In this document: positions 48,282-56,844 of the stretch, piece after piece
Numbering within the stretch: the first letter of the stretch is position 1
Layout: every line of letters begins with the position of its first letter
Assembly (NCBI RefSeq): GCF_025809055.1
Contig: NZ_CP075529.1
Location: 2,467,501-2,531,500 of the forward strand
Direction: 5' to 3'
DNA from: Devosia sp.
GTDB taxonomy: Bacteria > Pseudomonadota > Alphaproteobacteria > Rhizobiales > Devosiaceae
DNA: 64,000 nucleotides
Position numbers and translations under genes: made by a program
Notes under the pieces: generated by a model
Database searches by the model: none
The model's input: only the letters and a program-made list of their open reading frames with translations
Told to the model about the DNA's origin: nothing

Positions 48282-48827
48282 TCAGAAGTGGTAGCTGATG
48301 CCCACGGTGGCCTTGACGCCATCGAAGAAGTCCGGGTCGTTGTAGAAGCCGACGCCGACGAGCTGGCCACGGACCGACACGGAATCGGTCACGGCGAACT
48401 CAACGCCACCACCGAGCTGGTAGGTGCCGAAGGTGGTGCCGACGCTGTTGACTTCAACACCGGTACCGGCCAGGCCGTAGATCAGCACGCTGTCGGTCAC
48501 CACGGCGCCGAGACGGGCATTGACGAAGAACTCGCCGAAATTGCCGCCCGAACCGAAGATGTATTCAGCGGTGCCTTCGACGCCGAGCAGGATCGGGTCG
48601 GCAACGATGAAGTTGATACCGGCATGCACGCCAACCAGGCCGTAGGTCAGGCCCGGGTAGAACTGGCCGCCGAACTGGCCACCGGCATAGAAGCCGTCCC
48701 AGGAGAAACCGGCCGATTCATAGATCGGCTGCGGCGTGGTCGGGATGATGAGGTCGGCGGCGAAAGCCGAGGTGGTCGAGAGCAGCGCAACCGAGGTGGC
48801 GCCCAGCACAAGAGAACGAATAGTCAT
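48282..48827 (-). CDS. outer-membrane beta-barrel protein
   Basis: A 181-aa protein with a Sec signal peptide (MTIRSLVLGATSVALLSTTSAFAADL). Alternating-residue beta strands follow, ending in the aromatic outer-membrane signature ISYHF. The strand pattern (WDGFYAGGQFGGQFY, AEYIFGSGG, ARLGAVVTDSVLIYGLAGTG, VSVRGQLVGVG) matches the Omp25/OmpA-like eight-strand porins of Rhizobiales. Its role may be structural or in adhesion. ATG 48827 fits the signal peptide; the longer upstream frame does not. A terminator follows. The transcript is probably monocistronic. Confidence 0.88.
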   Translation of the reverse strand: MTIRSLVLGATSVALLSTTSAFAADLIIPTTPQPIYESAGFSWDGFYAGGQFGGQFYPGLTYGLVGVHAGINFIVADPILLGVEGTAEYIFGSGGNFGEFFVNARLGAVVTDSVLIYGLAGTGVEVNSVGTTFGTYQLGGGVEFAVTDSVSVRGQLVGVGFYNDPDFFDGVKATVGISYHF

Positions 48828-49021
48828 GAATAGCCCCAAAACATAAATGACGATGCCCGGACATTGGCCGATTTGCGGCCCCGGCACAATGCCGCCACAA
48901 AGTCTTTTTGGGCTCAAGGCAACAATATTTACAAATACTGTATGTGCGTGGCGATCCTGCAACAATAGTCCCGGAGACGATGTTGAACCGTCTCCAGGCC
49001 AATCCACTCCACGACGGGGCC

Positions 49022-49405
49022 CTATTTCAGCGATCGCGGCAGGCTTTCCGATTGCCACAGGCCGAGGCCAAAGCCATCCGGGTCCAGAAAATCGGCGCTC
49101 CAGCCGCCCGGCGCCTCCGAGACCGGGGTGACGATGGTGACCCCTTTGGCGGCGAGATCGGCGACGATGTCGTCAATGCCGCCCTCGTCCACCTCGAAGA
49201 TCACCGCCGGCGTCGTGCCGCGCACCCCATCCATCTCGAAAAAGATGAGGTCGAGTCCGCTGTCGAGGTGCGCCTGCAGCCAATAGGGCTCGGCTCCCTC
49301 CATGCGCTCGAGTGCGAGCCCCATCGTATCGCGATAGAAGGCCTCGGTACGGGCGATGTCGGCGACGTAATAGACAATGCTGGCGGTTTTGGCTTTGAAG
49401 CTCAT
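49022..49405 (-). CDS. VOC/glyoxalase-family protein
   Basis: A 127-aa vicinal-oxygen-chelate protein. It has two beta-alpha-beta-beta-beta units starting ASIVYYVADIARTEAFYRDTMGL and VIFEVDEGGIDDIVADL, and ends with DFLDPDGFGLGLWQ. Metal-ligand residues are not all present, so a resistance-type or unknown binding role is possible. ATG 49405 has GGAGGG 5 nt upstream. It follows the sigma factor gene by 27 nt and is probably co-transcribed with it. A weak hairpin (48972-48994) lies downstream. Confidence 0.82.
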   Translation of the reverse strand: MSFKAKTASIVYYVADIARTEAFYRDTMGLALERMEGAEPYWLQAHLDSGLDLIFFEMDGVRGTTPAVIFEVDEGGIDDIVADLAAKGVTIVTPVSEAPGGWSADFLDPDGFGLGLWQSESLPRSLK

Positions 49406-49432
49406 CGAGCCCTCCATGATACTGACATAGGC

Positions 49433-50041
49433 CTATTGCCGCGGTTCCGGCTTTTGTGAGCGGCGGACAACAAAAAGATGGCCATCGGGGTCATGGCTGG
49501 CGAACAGGCCCTCATGCCGCATCAGCGCCGGCAACAGCGCATCGCGGATACGGCCATATGCCAGGTCGAGATTGAGCCCGACAAGATCCTCGGGCGCCGC
49601 CATGCCCCTGGCGACGAAGTGCCGCTTGAGCGCGGCAATGCGCTGGCGCAGGGCGGTGTCGGGCAGGTTGAGAAGATAGGCGATCTCGGCCCGGCTATGC
49701 CCGGTCAGCACCAGCGCCGCCAGGGCCTTGAGAGCCGGCGACAATCCATCGAGCACGGTATTGATCGGCGTGTCGCTGTACATGGCCCCCGGAGCTGTTC
49801 CGCCCTCTGCGCTGTGCCAGCGCCCCTCGCGCGCCTGCCGCCGCCGGGCCGAGCGCCGGACCATGCGGGCCCGGTTGCGCACCACACCCCGGAGCCAGGC
49901 CATGGTCTCCGGCGCGCCCAGATCAAACCGGCCGGCCTCGACGGCAATGATCAGGGCGTCCTGCACCACGTCCTCGGCCTGGGCAGAGCCGGCCTCGCGA
50001 CGGGCAATTGCGACCAATTGGGCATAGGACGGATTGCGCAT
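49433..50041 (-). CDS. ECF-like sigma-70 family factor
   Basis: A 202-aa sigma factor resembling the ECF group. Region 2 is near RREAGSAQAEDVVQDALIIAVEAGRFD, with WLRGVVRNRARMVRRSARRR following, and region 4 is a helix-turn-helix at about 90-140 (LVLTGHSRAEIAYLLNLPDTALRQRIA). About 50 extra C-terminal residues have no motif. No anti-sigma factor gene is adjacent; the VOC gene downstream may be a target or partner. The regulon is unknown. Confidence 0.82.
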   Translation of the reverse strand: MRNPSYAQLVAIARREAGSAQAEDVVQDALIIAVEAGRFDLGAPETMAWLRGVVRNRARMVRRSARRRQAREGRWHSAEGGTAPGAMYSDTPINTVLDGLSPALKALAALVLTGHSRAEIAYLLNLPDTALRQRIAALKRHFVARGMAAPEDLVGLNLDLAYGRIRDALLPALMRHEGLFASHDPDGHLFVVRRSQKPEPRQ

Positions 50042-50097
50042 GGCCCGAGCTTGTCAGGCCGGTGCGTGCGCGGCAAGAGCCTGAAACAGAGGCTTCC

Positions 50098-52248
50098 TCA
50101 GGAGGCCTTCTTGCGCACCTGGGCCCTGGCGGCGCCGGAATGCAGCAAGCCGCCGATGGACCCCGGCGGCAGGGGCGGCGAGAACAGGAACCCCTGTACT
50201 TCCGAAACGCCCTCGGCGCGCACCATGGCCAATTGCTCTTCGGTTTCGACGCCTTCGGCCGTGGTCATCATGCCCAGGGACTGCCCCAGCCCGATTACCG
50301 CGCGGATGATGGCCTGGCTGTCAGCGCGGGCCGTCAGGTCGCGCATGAAGCTGCGGTCGATCTTGATCTTGTCGAAGGGGAAGCTGCGCAGATAGCTGAG
50401 TGAAGAATAGCCGGTGCCGAAATCATCCATGGAGATGCGCACGCCCATGGCCCGCAGATCATGCAGGGCCCGGATGGTGGCCTCGCTATCGGTGAGCAAC
50501 AGGCTTTCGGTGATTTCAAGTTCGAGCCGTTTGGGATCGAGACGCGCATCGGAGAGGGCCGCCCGCACCTGGGCCACGAGGTCCTTGCTGCGGAACTGCA
50601 CCGGCGACAGGTTGACCGCGATGCGCACATCCTCGGGCCAGCCGGCAGCGACGCGGCAGGCCTCGTGCAGCACCCATTCGCCGATGGGCACGATGAGCCC
50701 GGTCTCCTCGGCGACCGGAATGAACTCGACCGGGGAAATGGTGCGGTCGTCATGATCCCAGCGCAGCAGCGCCTCTACGCAGGTGACCCGGTTTTCCTTG
50801 AGCCCCAGCAACGGCTGATACATGAGGCGCAATTCGTTGCGCTGCATGGCCAGGCGCAGGCCGGCCTCGATGGAGCGGCGTTGCTGCAAGTCAGCATCCA
50901 TGCCGGCTTCGAAGAAATGATAATTGGACCGGCCTTCGCTCTTGGCCTTGTAGAGCGCCAGATCGGCATTCTTGACCAATTGGTCTGTGGTGATGCCATC
51001 GCCCGGGCCCACGGCAATGCCGACTGACGCGCCGATCTCGACCTGCTGGCCACCGATATTCATCGGCGCCCGCATGGCCCGGACAATGCGGTCGGCGACC
51101 CGCGCCGCCGCATCGACGCTGTCGATCGGGCGCAGCAGCAGGGCAAACTCGTCGCCGCCCAGGCGCGCCAGAAGATCGGTTTCGCGCGTCGTGCCCCAGA
51201 GCCGCACCGCGGCCTGCTTGATCACCTCGTCGCCCACCGCATGGCCCAGCGTGTCGTTGACCGCCTTGAAGTGGTCGAGGTCGATATAGAGCACCGCCGC
51301 CATTTCGCCGCGCTGGAACGCCGCCTCGGTCTTGGCCATGGTCTCGAGAAACTCGATGCGGTTGGGCAGATCGGTCAGGGCATCATGGCGCGCCAGATGC
51401 TGGATGCGCGCTTCGGCCTGGCGCTGCTCGGTAATGTCCTCATGGGTCGAGACCCAGCCGCCATCCTTCATCGGATGGTGCTGCATCATGATGGTGCGGC
51501 CATTGAGCTCGTGGACATTCTTGCCATATTCGCGCCGCGCGATCAGCTCGCGCCGCCAGGTGATATACTCTTCCCTGGTGCCGCCGCCGCTCATGCCCAT
51601 GTCGAACAGATGCGCGAGAATGTCCTCGAGCTGGGTGCCGGGCTTGAGCAGGGCCATGGGCAGGTTGTAGATGCGGGCATAGGGCTCGTTGCAGATGACC
51701 AGGCGCCCCATGGCATCCATCATGCACAGGCCAATCGAGATATTGTTGACCGCCGCATCGAGCCGGATGTTCTGCCGTTCGAGCTCGAGCTTGCGCTTCT
51801 GCTGGCTTTCGGACCGCGCGATCTCGTCGGTAATGTCCTCATGGGTCACGACCCAGCCCAATTGCGGGGAATAGACATGCGCGGTCTCGATGATGCGCCC
51901 GCCCGACACAATTTCCTGGCTCTTGGCGCGCGCGCCGCTGCGATTGGACAAGAGCTCGCTCGAATAGTGTTCGTAAAAGGCATCGGCGCGCTGGCCCGGA
52001 TGGTTGCCCAGCCGGTGCGAGAGATGCACGACGTCTTCAAGCGTCATGCCGCGATGGATGGCATCGCGCGAAAAGCCATAGAAATCGCGGTAGTTCTTGT
52101 TCCACATCAACAGGCGGAACTGCGGGGACCACACGCAGAAACCGTAGGGAATGTTCTCGAGTGCCGCATCCAGCAGCAATGTCTCGGCGACCTGTCCTAG
52201 ATCGCCCGCGTCTTTCGACTGCATCGAACCCCCAGCTGGCTTGCTCAT
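50098..52248 (-). CDS. PAS-PAS-GGDEF-EAL cyclic-di-GMP protein
   Basis: A 716-aa cytosolic protein. Two PAS-7-type sensory domains (about 25-145 and 155-280; both contain the VVTHEDIT or VSTHEDIT pattern) are followed by GGDEF and EAL domains. The cyclase site RLGGDEFALLL and the phosphodiesterase motifs VEALLRW, DDFGTGYSSLSYL and EGVETEEQL are intact, so both reactions are possible. No membrane segment is seen, so the input is probably a soluble ligand or redox cue. An in-frame ATG at 52224 is an alternative start. The gene looks independent of its neighbours. Confidence 0.95.
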   Translation of the reverse strand: MSKPAGGSMQSKDAGDLGQVAETLLLDAALENIPYGFCVWSPQFRLLMWNKNYRDFYGFSRDAIHRGMTLEDVVHLSHRLGNHPGQRADAFYEHYSSELLSNRSGARAKSQEIVSGGRIIETAHVYSPQLGWVVTHEDITDEIARSESQQKRKLELERQNIRLDAAVNNISIGLCMMDAMGRLVICNEPYARIYNLPMALLKPGTQLEDILAHLFDMGMSGGGTREEYITWRRELIARREYGKNVHELNGRTIMMQHHPMKDGGWVSTHEDITEQRQAEARIQHLARHDALTDLPNRIEFLETMAKTEAAFQRGEMAAVLYIDLDHFKAVNDTLGHAVGDEVIKQAAVRLWGTTRETDLLARLGGDEFALLLRPIDSVDAAARVADRIVRAMRAPMNIGGQQVEIGASVGIAVGPGDGITTDQLVKNADLALYKAKSEGRSNYHFFEAGMDADLQQRRSIEAGLRLAMQRNELRLMYQPLLGLKENRVTCVEALLRWDHDDRTISPVEFIPVAEETGLIVPIGEWVLHEACRVAAGWPEDVRIAVNLSPVQFRSKDLVAQVRAALSDARLDPKRLELEITESLLLTDSEATIRALHDLRAMGVRISMDDFGTGYSSLSYLRSFPFDKIKIDRSFMRDLTARADSQAIIRAVIGLGQSLGMMTTAEGVETEEQLAMVRAEGVSEVQGFLFSPPLPPGSIGGLLHSGAARAQVRKKAS

Positions 52249-52293
52249 TTCGCGACGCTGGCGGGAGGTTAAGGATGCCCGCTTAACGCCCGA

Positions 52294-52881
52294 TTAAATG
52301 GAAGCACCGAGATGCGCCGGTTCCCCCATCCGGGCGGCGATTTTTGCGGCCCCGGCGGAGGGTGTCAGGTGGCCCATGTCGAGGCGGAGATCGTAGGGGC
52401 GGTTGTCATGCACGGCGCTCTGCCACAACAGCACCGGCGGCGGGGCCTCGTCGCCCTTGGCATAAATGCTCCCCGGATCGGCATTGCGCCGCGCCATGAT
52501 GGTGTCGAGATCGCAGTCGACGCCCACGCGCAGGACTGTCAGACCCCCGATCGCGTCGTCCAGAAGCGCGCCCGGATCGAAGGGGGAAGCATAGTGACGA
52601 TGAAGGCCCAGATCAGCCACCACGTCGAAACCGGCCGCAGCGAGCGCCACCAGCGTTGACGCATAGACTGCGAAGAGGCTTTTGACCGTCGGCTCGAGAT
52701 CGGGCCGCTCCCCGCCAGGGCGGAGGCCAATGCCGGGAAACAGGGTTTCCGGCAGTGTGGCGTTGAAGGCATCGACACCCCAATTGACCCAGCGCCCCGG
52801 CACTTCGGCCTGCACGGCCTTGGCCAGGCTCGATTTTCCCGAGCGCGGGGCGCCGTTGAGGATGACGATGCGGCCAGCCAT
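52294..52881 (-). CDS. chloramphenicol phosphotransferase-like kinase
   Basis: A 195-aa P-loop protein of the CPT-like family. The Walker A motif GAPRSGKSS follows RIVILN near the start. VNWGVDAFNATLP and a VVADLGLH (DxGxH) motif follow, as in chloramphenicol 3-O-phosphotransferase. The substrate here need not be chloramphenicol. ATG 52881 has GGAGG upstream. The argG terminator lies between this gene and argG, so it is likely to have its own promoter or to depend on read-through. Confidence 0.82.
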   Translation of the reverse strand: MAGRIVILNGAPRSGKSSLAKAVQAEVPGRWVNWGVDAFNATLPETLFPGIGLRPGGERPDLEPTVKSLFAVYASTLVALAAAGFDVVADLGLHRHYASPFDPGALLDDAIGGLTVLRVGVDCDLDTIMARRNADPGSIYAKGDEAPPPVLLWQSAVHDNRPYDLRLDMGHLTPSAGAAKIAARMGEPAHLGASI

Positions 52882-52906
52882 GCCCTGCCTCCGGTGAGTT
52901 GGCACA

Positions 52907-52943
52907 AGAAAAGGGGAATGGGGTGGTTCTCACCCCATTCCCC
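52907..52943 (-). terminator. Rho-independent terminator of argG
   Basis: A perfect 13-bp stem (52913-52925 with 52931-52943) has a five-base loop, and on the minus strand TTTTCTT follows. It begins about 33 nt past the argG stop codon. Confidence 0.88.
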
Positions 52944-52975
52944 CATCAACGCAAGAGACGGCCGGCACTGATTGG

Positions 52976-54199
52976 TTAGGAAGCCGACTTGGAATTGCGC
53001 GCCGCCCAGGTCTTGAGGCGGAGGCCATTGAGGCGGATGAAGCCTTCGGCATCGTGATGGTCATAGGCCACGGCGCCTTCCTCGAAGGTCACGAGGTCCA
53101 TCGAATAGAGGCTATGGGGCGAGGTGCGGGCGATGACATTGGCCGAACCCTTGTAGAGCTTTACCGTCACTTCGCCGGTGACATAGGTCTGCGACTTGTC
53201 GATCAGCGCCTGCAGCATTTCCCGCTCGGGCGAATACCAGAAGCCGTTATAGATCAGCTCGGCATATTTGGGCATGATCTCATCCTTGAGATGGGCCTCG
53301 CCGCGATCGAGCGTGATCGATTCGATGCCGCGATGGGCTGCGAGCAGGATGGTGCCGCCCGGCGTCTCGTAGAGCCCGCGCGATTTCATGCCGACAAACC
53401 GGTTCTCGACCAGGTCCAGCCGGCCCACGCCGTGCTTGCCCCCCAATTCGTTGAGCCGGGTCAGCAGCGCCGCCGGGCTCAGCTTTTCGCCATTGATGGC
53501 CACCGCATCGCCCTTCTCGAAGGCGATGGTGATGATTTCGGGGCTGTCGGGGGCCTTTTCCGGATCGACGGTGCGCTGGGGCACGTAATCGGGGAAGGGC
53601 ACGGCCGGGTCTTCAAGCACCATGCCTTCAGAGGAGGTATGCAGCAGATTGGCATCGACCGAGAACGGCGCTTCGCCGCGCTTGTCCTTGGCGATCGGGA
53701 TCTGGTTCTTTTCGGCATAGGAAAGCAGCGCCGTGCGGCTGCGCAGGTCCCATTCGCGCCAGGGAGCGATGACCTTGAGGCCGGGCATCAGGGCATTGGC
53801 GGTCAATTCGAACCGCACCTGGTCATTGCCCTTGCCGGTAGCGCCATGGGCGATGGCATCGGCGCCGGTTTCGCGGGCGATCTCGACCAGATGCTTGGAA
53901 ATCACCGGCCGGGCGATGGAGGTGCCGAGCAGGTACTGACCTTCATAAAGGGCATTGGCGCGGAACATCGGAAACACGAAATCGCGCACGAATTCCTCGC
54001 GCAGATCGACAATGCGGATGTCCTTGATGCCGAACATCTCGGCCTTCTTGCGGGCCGGTTCGAGCTCCTCGCCCTGCCCCAGATCGGCGGTGAAGGTGAC
54101 GATCTCAGCCTGGTAGTGCTCCTGCAGCCATTTCAGCATGATGGAGGTGTCCAGACCCCCCGAATAGGCCAGCACGATTTTCTTGATGTCGTTTGCCAT
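52976..54199 (-). CDS. argG: argininosuccinate synthase
   Basis: ArgG joins citrulline and aspartate with ATP to argininosuccinate in arginine biosynthesis. The 407-aa length is standard. It starts with KIVLAYSGGLDTSIMLKWL, the ATP pyrophosphatase loop, and has GATGKGNDQVRFE, SVDANLLHTSSEG and GRLDLVENRFVGMKSRG. ATG 54199 is chosen because the conserved start lies there. It diverges from lrp across 124 bp, a region with a Lrp-like palindrome, so the neighbouring regulator may act on it. A terminator follows. Confidence 0.97.
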   Translation of the reverse strand: MANDIKKIVLAYSGGLDTSIMLKWLQEHYQAEIVTFTADLGQGEELEPARKKAEMFGIKDIRIVDLREEFVRDFVFPMFRANALYEGQYLLGTSIARPVISKHLVEIARETGADAIAHGATGKGNDQVRFELTANALMPGLKVIAPWREWDLRSRTALLSYAEKNQIPIAKDKRGEAPFSVDANLLHTSSEGMVLEDPAVPFPDYVPQRTVDPEKAPDSPEIITIAFEKGDAVAINGEKLSPAALLTRLNELGGKHGVGRLDLVENRFVGMKSRGLYETPGGTILLAAHRGIESITLDRGEAHLKDEIMPKYAELIYNGFWYSPEREMLQALIDKSQTYVTGEVTVKLYKGSANVIARTSPHSLYSMDLVTFEEGAVAYDHHDAEGFIRLNGLRLKTWAARNSKSAS

Positions 54200-54280
54200 G
54201 GTGATATCCCAATGATGATGGCGCCAGGATAGGCCAGAGATCACGCAATAAACTTGCAATCATCGCATGAAATGGAGATA

Positions 54281-54301
54281 TTTTGGCAGATTGTGCCAAA
54301 A
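54281..54301. promoter_or_regulatory. 21-bp perfect palindrome, candidate Lrp/AsnC operator
   Basis: TTTTGGCA at 54281-54288 and TGCCAAAA at 54294-54301 flank GATTG. It lies 22 nt before the lrp-like start codon and 81 nt before the divergent argG start. Lrp/AsnC proteins commonly bind such palindromes to control themselves and neighbours. Binding here is inferred. Confidence 0.72.
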
Positions 54302-54323
54302 ATGAATTCGTTCGTGACGCAAG

Positions 54324-54791
54324 ATGCCAGAAATACTCGACGCCATCGACCGCCGTATCCTCAGAGCATTGCAGCGCAATGCCCGCATGTCCAATGTCGA
54401 GCTCGCCAATGCGGTGGGCCTGTCGCCCTCGCCCTGCCTGCGCCGGGTCAAGCTGCTCGAGGAAAAAGGCATCATCGATCAATATGCGGCCGTCCTCAAC
54501 GGACCGCTTCTGGGGCTGGGTCTGACGGTCTTTGCGCGCATCTGGTTCAAGACCCAGCACGCCGAGACCACCAACCAGTTTGCCGAAACCATGCGCAAAT
54601 ATCCCGAGGTGGTCGAATGTTACCTCACCACCGGGGAATGCGACGCGCTGCTGCGCATCGTCACCACCGACCTGCACGCCTATTGGCGCTTCCAGTCCGA
54701 CCACCTCATGCGCATCCCATCGGTGCAGTCCGTCAAGACCGACGTGCCCATGGAGACCATCAAGCGCAGTTTTGAACTGCCATTGCCATGA
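54324..54791 (+). CDS. Lrp/AsnC family transcriptional regulator
   Basis: A 155-aa regulator with an N-terminal winged helix-turn-helix (LDAIDRRILRALQRNARMSNVELANAVGLSPSPCLRRVKLLEEKGII). The C-terminal RAM ligand-binding domain contains VVECYLTTGECDALLRIVT. The family senses amino acids. The palindrome just upstream suggests autoregulation. The stop codon overlaps the next gene, a GFA-type protein, by 4 nt, and a LysE-type exporter follows. The cluster could therefore respond to and export an amino acid; the effector is unknown. Confidence 0.93.
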   Translation: MPEILDAIDRRILRALQRNARMSNVELANAVGLSPSPCLRRVKLLEEKGIIDQYAAVLNGPLLGLGLTVFARIWFKTQHAETTNQFAETMRKYPEVVECYLTTGECDALLRIVTTDLHAYWRFQSDHLMRIPSVQSVKTDVPMETIKRSFELPLP

Positions 54792-55198
54792 GCCAGGACC
54801 CGATGCAGCAGCCCCGAGCCGGCGGATGCCTCTGCGGCAGGGTCCGCTTCGTCACCCACGGCGCGCCCTATCGCGTCGGCATCTGTCATTGCCTCGATTG
54901 CCGCAAGCATCACGGCGCCCTGTTTCACGCCTCGGCCATCTTTCCCGAGGCGGCGGTGACCATTTCGGGCACAACCAAGAACTATGAGGGGCGCTGCTTC
55001 TGCCCCCATTGCGGCAGCTCAGTCTTTTCGCGCTCCGATGACGAGATCGAGGTCAATCTGGGCAGTTTCGACGCGCCGGATACGTTCAGGCCAACCTACG
55101 AACTCTGGACCGAACGGCGCGAGGCCTTTCTGCCCGAATTTGCCGGCACACGCCGCTACGACCGCAACCGCCCAGGCGGCACCCGTCACGAGAGCTAG
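54788..55198 (+). CDS. GFA (glutathione-dependent formaldehyde-activating enzyme-like) protein
   Basis: A 136-aa protein with the zinc-binding cysteines of the GFA/CENP-V fold: GCLCG (res 13-17), CHCLDC (33-38) and CFCPHCGS. True Gfa catalyses S-hydroxymethylglutathione formation, but most family members have no proven reaction, so the role here is open. It overlaps the regulator gene by 4 nt, so it is in its operon. Confidence 0.9.
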   Translation: MSQDPMQQPRAGGCLCGRVRFVTHGAPYRVGICHCLDCRKHHGALFHASAIFPEAAVTISGTTKNYEGRCFCPHCGSSVFSRSDDEIEVNLGSFDAPDTFRPTYELWTERREAFLPEFAGTRRYDRNRPGGTRHES

Positions 55199-55250
55199 CA
55201 CGACAGGCGCGGGCGCGTTATGACCGGAACACTATCTCCGGAGCCAAGCC

Positions 55251-55898
55251 ATGCCCGCCTTCATCCCCGATCTGCCCGTCATTGCTGGTTTCGCGCTGGC
55301 CGCTTTCGTGCTTGCGATCACACCGGGGCCGGATATGGCCCTGTTCATTTCGCGCACCATGAACTGGGGGCGCAGCCATGGCTTTGCCACTGTGCTCGGC
55401 GCCATTACCGGCATTGCTGTGCACACGACGCTGGTGGCTTTCGGCATTTCGGTGCTGATCGTCACGGCCCCCGCCGCCTTCTGGGCGCTCAAGATCGTGG
55501 GCGCGCTCTATCTGGTCTGGCTCGCCATCCAGGCCATCCGCGATGGCGGCGGCATCCTCATCACCCGCGCCGCCGGCCGGCAGCCGAGCTGGCGCCAGTC
55601 CTATCTGTCCGGGCTCGGCATCAATCTCACCAATCCCAAGGTCGCCCTCTTCTTCGTGACCTTTCTGCCCCAGTTCGTCTCTGCATCCGATCCGGCTGCC
55701 GCCGGCAAGCTGATGTTCCTCGGCTTCGAATTCGTCCTGGTGTCGCTGCCTATCGTCGTCGCCATCGTGCTCTTTGCCGAATGGCTGACGCGCACGCTCA
55801 AAGAGAATGTCTGGGTCGGCAAGGCGCTGAACTGGAGCTTTGCCGCCGTGTTCATGGCCTTCGCGGCGACCATCCTGCTCGCCGAGGGAAGGAAGTAA
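55251..55898 (+). CDS. LysE/RhtB family amino acid exporter
   Basis: A 215-aa membrane protein with six helices of the LysE/RhtB (RhtB) type. It has the early motif TPGPDMALFISRTMNWGRSHG, and NLTNPKVALFFVTFLPQFV with the conserved Asn-Pro. It exports amino acids or related compounds in the family; the exact substrate is unknown. It follows the lrp-GFA pair by 52 bp on the same strand, consistent with regulation by the Lrp-like protein. Confidence 0.92.
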   Translation: MPAFIPDLPVIAGFALAAFVLAITPGPDMALFISRTMNWGRSHGFATVLGAITGIAVHTTLVAFGISVLIVTAPAAFWALKIVGALYLVWLAIQAIRDGGGILITRAAGRQPSWRQSYLSGLGINLTNPKVALFFVTFLPQFVSASDPAAAGKLMFLGFEFVLVSLPIVVAIVLFAEWLTRTLKENVWVGKALNWSFAAVFMAFAATILLAEGRK

Positions 55899-55976
55899 GC
55901 TCATGGCCCTTCGCATGGCTCAGGGCGTTCATCGCTCAAATAGCGCCACAGGCGCGATTGGCCCCGGCGGGTCGCG

Positions 55977-56825
55977 ATGAACTATCGCCACACCTTCCAT
56001 GCCGGCAATTTTGCCGATGTGGTCAAGCACGTCATCCTCACCCGCATCCTCGCCTATCTCATGCGCAAGCAGGCAGCCTTCAGGGTCATCGACACCCATG
56101 CGGGGCTCGGCCTCTATGACCTTTTCGGCGACCAGGCGGAGAGGACCGGCGAATGGCAGGACGGTATCGGAAGGCTGATTCACGTAAAACTTCCGGGCGT
56201 TGCGGAAGATCTGTTCGCCCCCTACCGCGACGCGGTTCTGGCGCAGAATCCGGACGGTGCCCTGCGCTACTATCCCGGCTCGCCCTTCATCACCCGGCAT
56301 ATGCTGCGCAGCCAGGACCGGCTGATGGGGTTTGAGCTGCATCCCATGGATGCGGACCGTCTCAAGGAGAACTTTGCCGGCGATTTCCAGACCCGCATCA
56401 CCGCGCTCGATGCCTGGAAGATTTTCGGCACCCACCTGCCACCCAAGGAAAAGCGCGGACTTGTCCTCATCGATCCGCCCTTCGAGGAAAAGGGCGAGTT
56501 CGATCGCATGGTCAAAAGCCTGGTGCAGGGCCACCAGCGCTGGCCCGGCGGCATCTATGCCTATTGGTATCCGATCAAGGAGCCGGACGAAGTGGGCCGC
56601 TTCCTCAAGGCGCTCAAGGCCACGGGCATTCCCAAAATCCTGCGGATCGAGATGACCATTCGCGCGCCCTCGACACCACCGCGCCTGCATGGCACCGGCA
56701 TGATCGTGGTCAATCCGCCCTTTGTGCTGGAAGAGGAAATGCGGGTCCTGCTGCCGGTGCTGGCGGAGCTGCTGGCCGAAGAGGGGCGCGGGAAATGGAG
56801 CGTGGACTGGGTGGCCGGGGAGTAG
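55977..56825 (+). CDS. rlmJ: 23S rRNA (adenine-2030-N6)-methyltransferase
   Basis: RlmJ methylates A2030 of 23S rRNA. The 282-aa protein begins MNYRHTFHAGNFADVVKHVILT, has the SAM-binding VIDTHAGLGLYDL, and the catalytic DPPF motif in LVLIDPPFEEKGEF. The C-terminal domain with YWYPIKEPDE fits the family. It follows lysE by 78 bp and converges with a GNAT gene only 20 bp away. Confidence 0.95.
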   Translation: MNYRHTFHAGNFADVVKHVILTRILAYLMRKQAAFRVIDTHAGLGLYDLFGDQAERTGEWQDGIGRLIHVKLPGVAEDLFAPYRDAVLAQNPDGALRYYPGSPFITRHMLRSQDRLMGFELHPMDADRLKENFAGDFQTRITALDAWKIFGTHLPPKEKRGLVLIDPPFEEKGEFDRMVKSLVQGHQRWPGGIYAYWYPIKEPDEVGRFLKALKATGIPKILRIEMTIRAPSTPPRLHGTGMIVVNPPFVLEEEMRVLLPVLAELLAEEGRGKWSVDWVAGE

Positions 56826-56844
56826 TTACCAGACGCGGCCGGGC

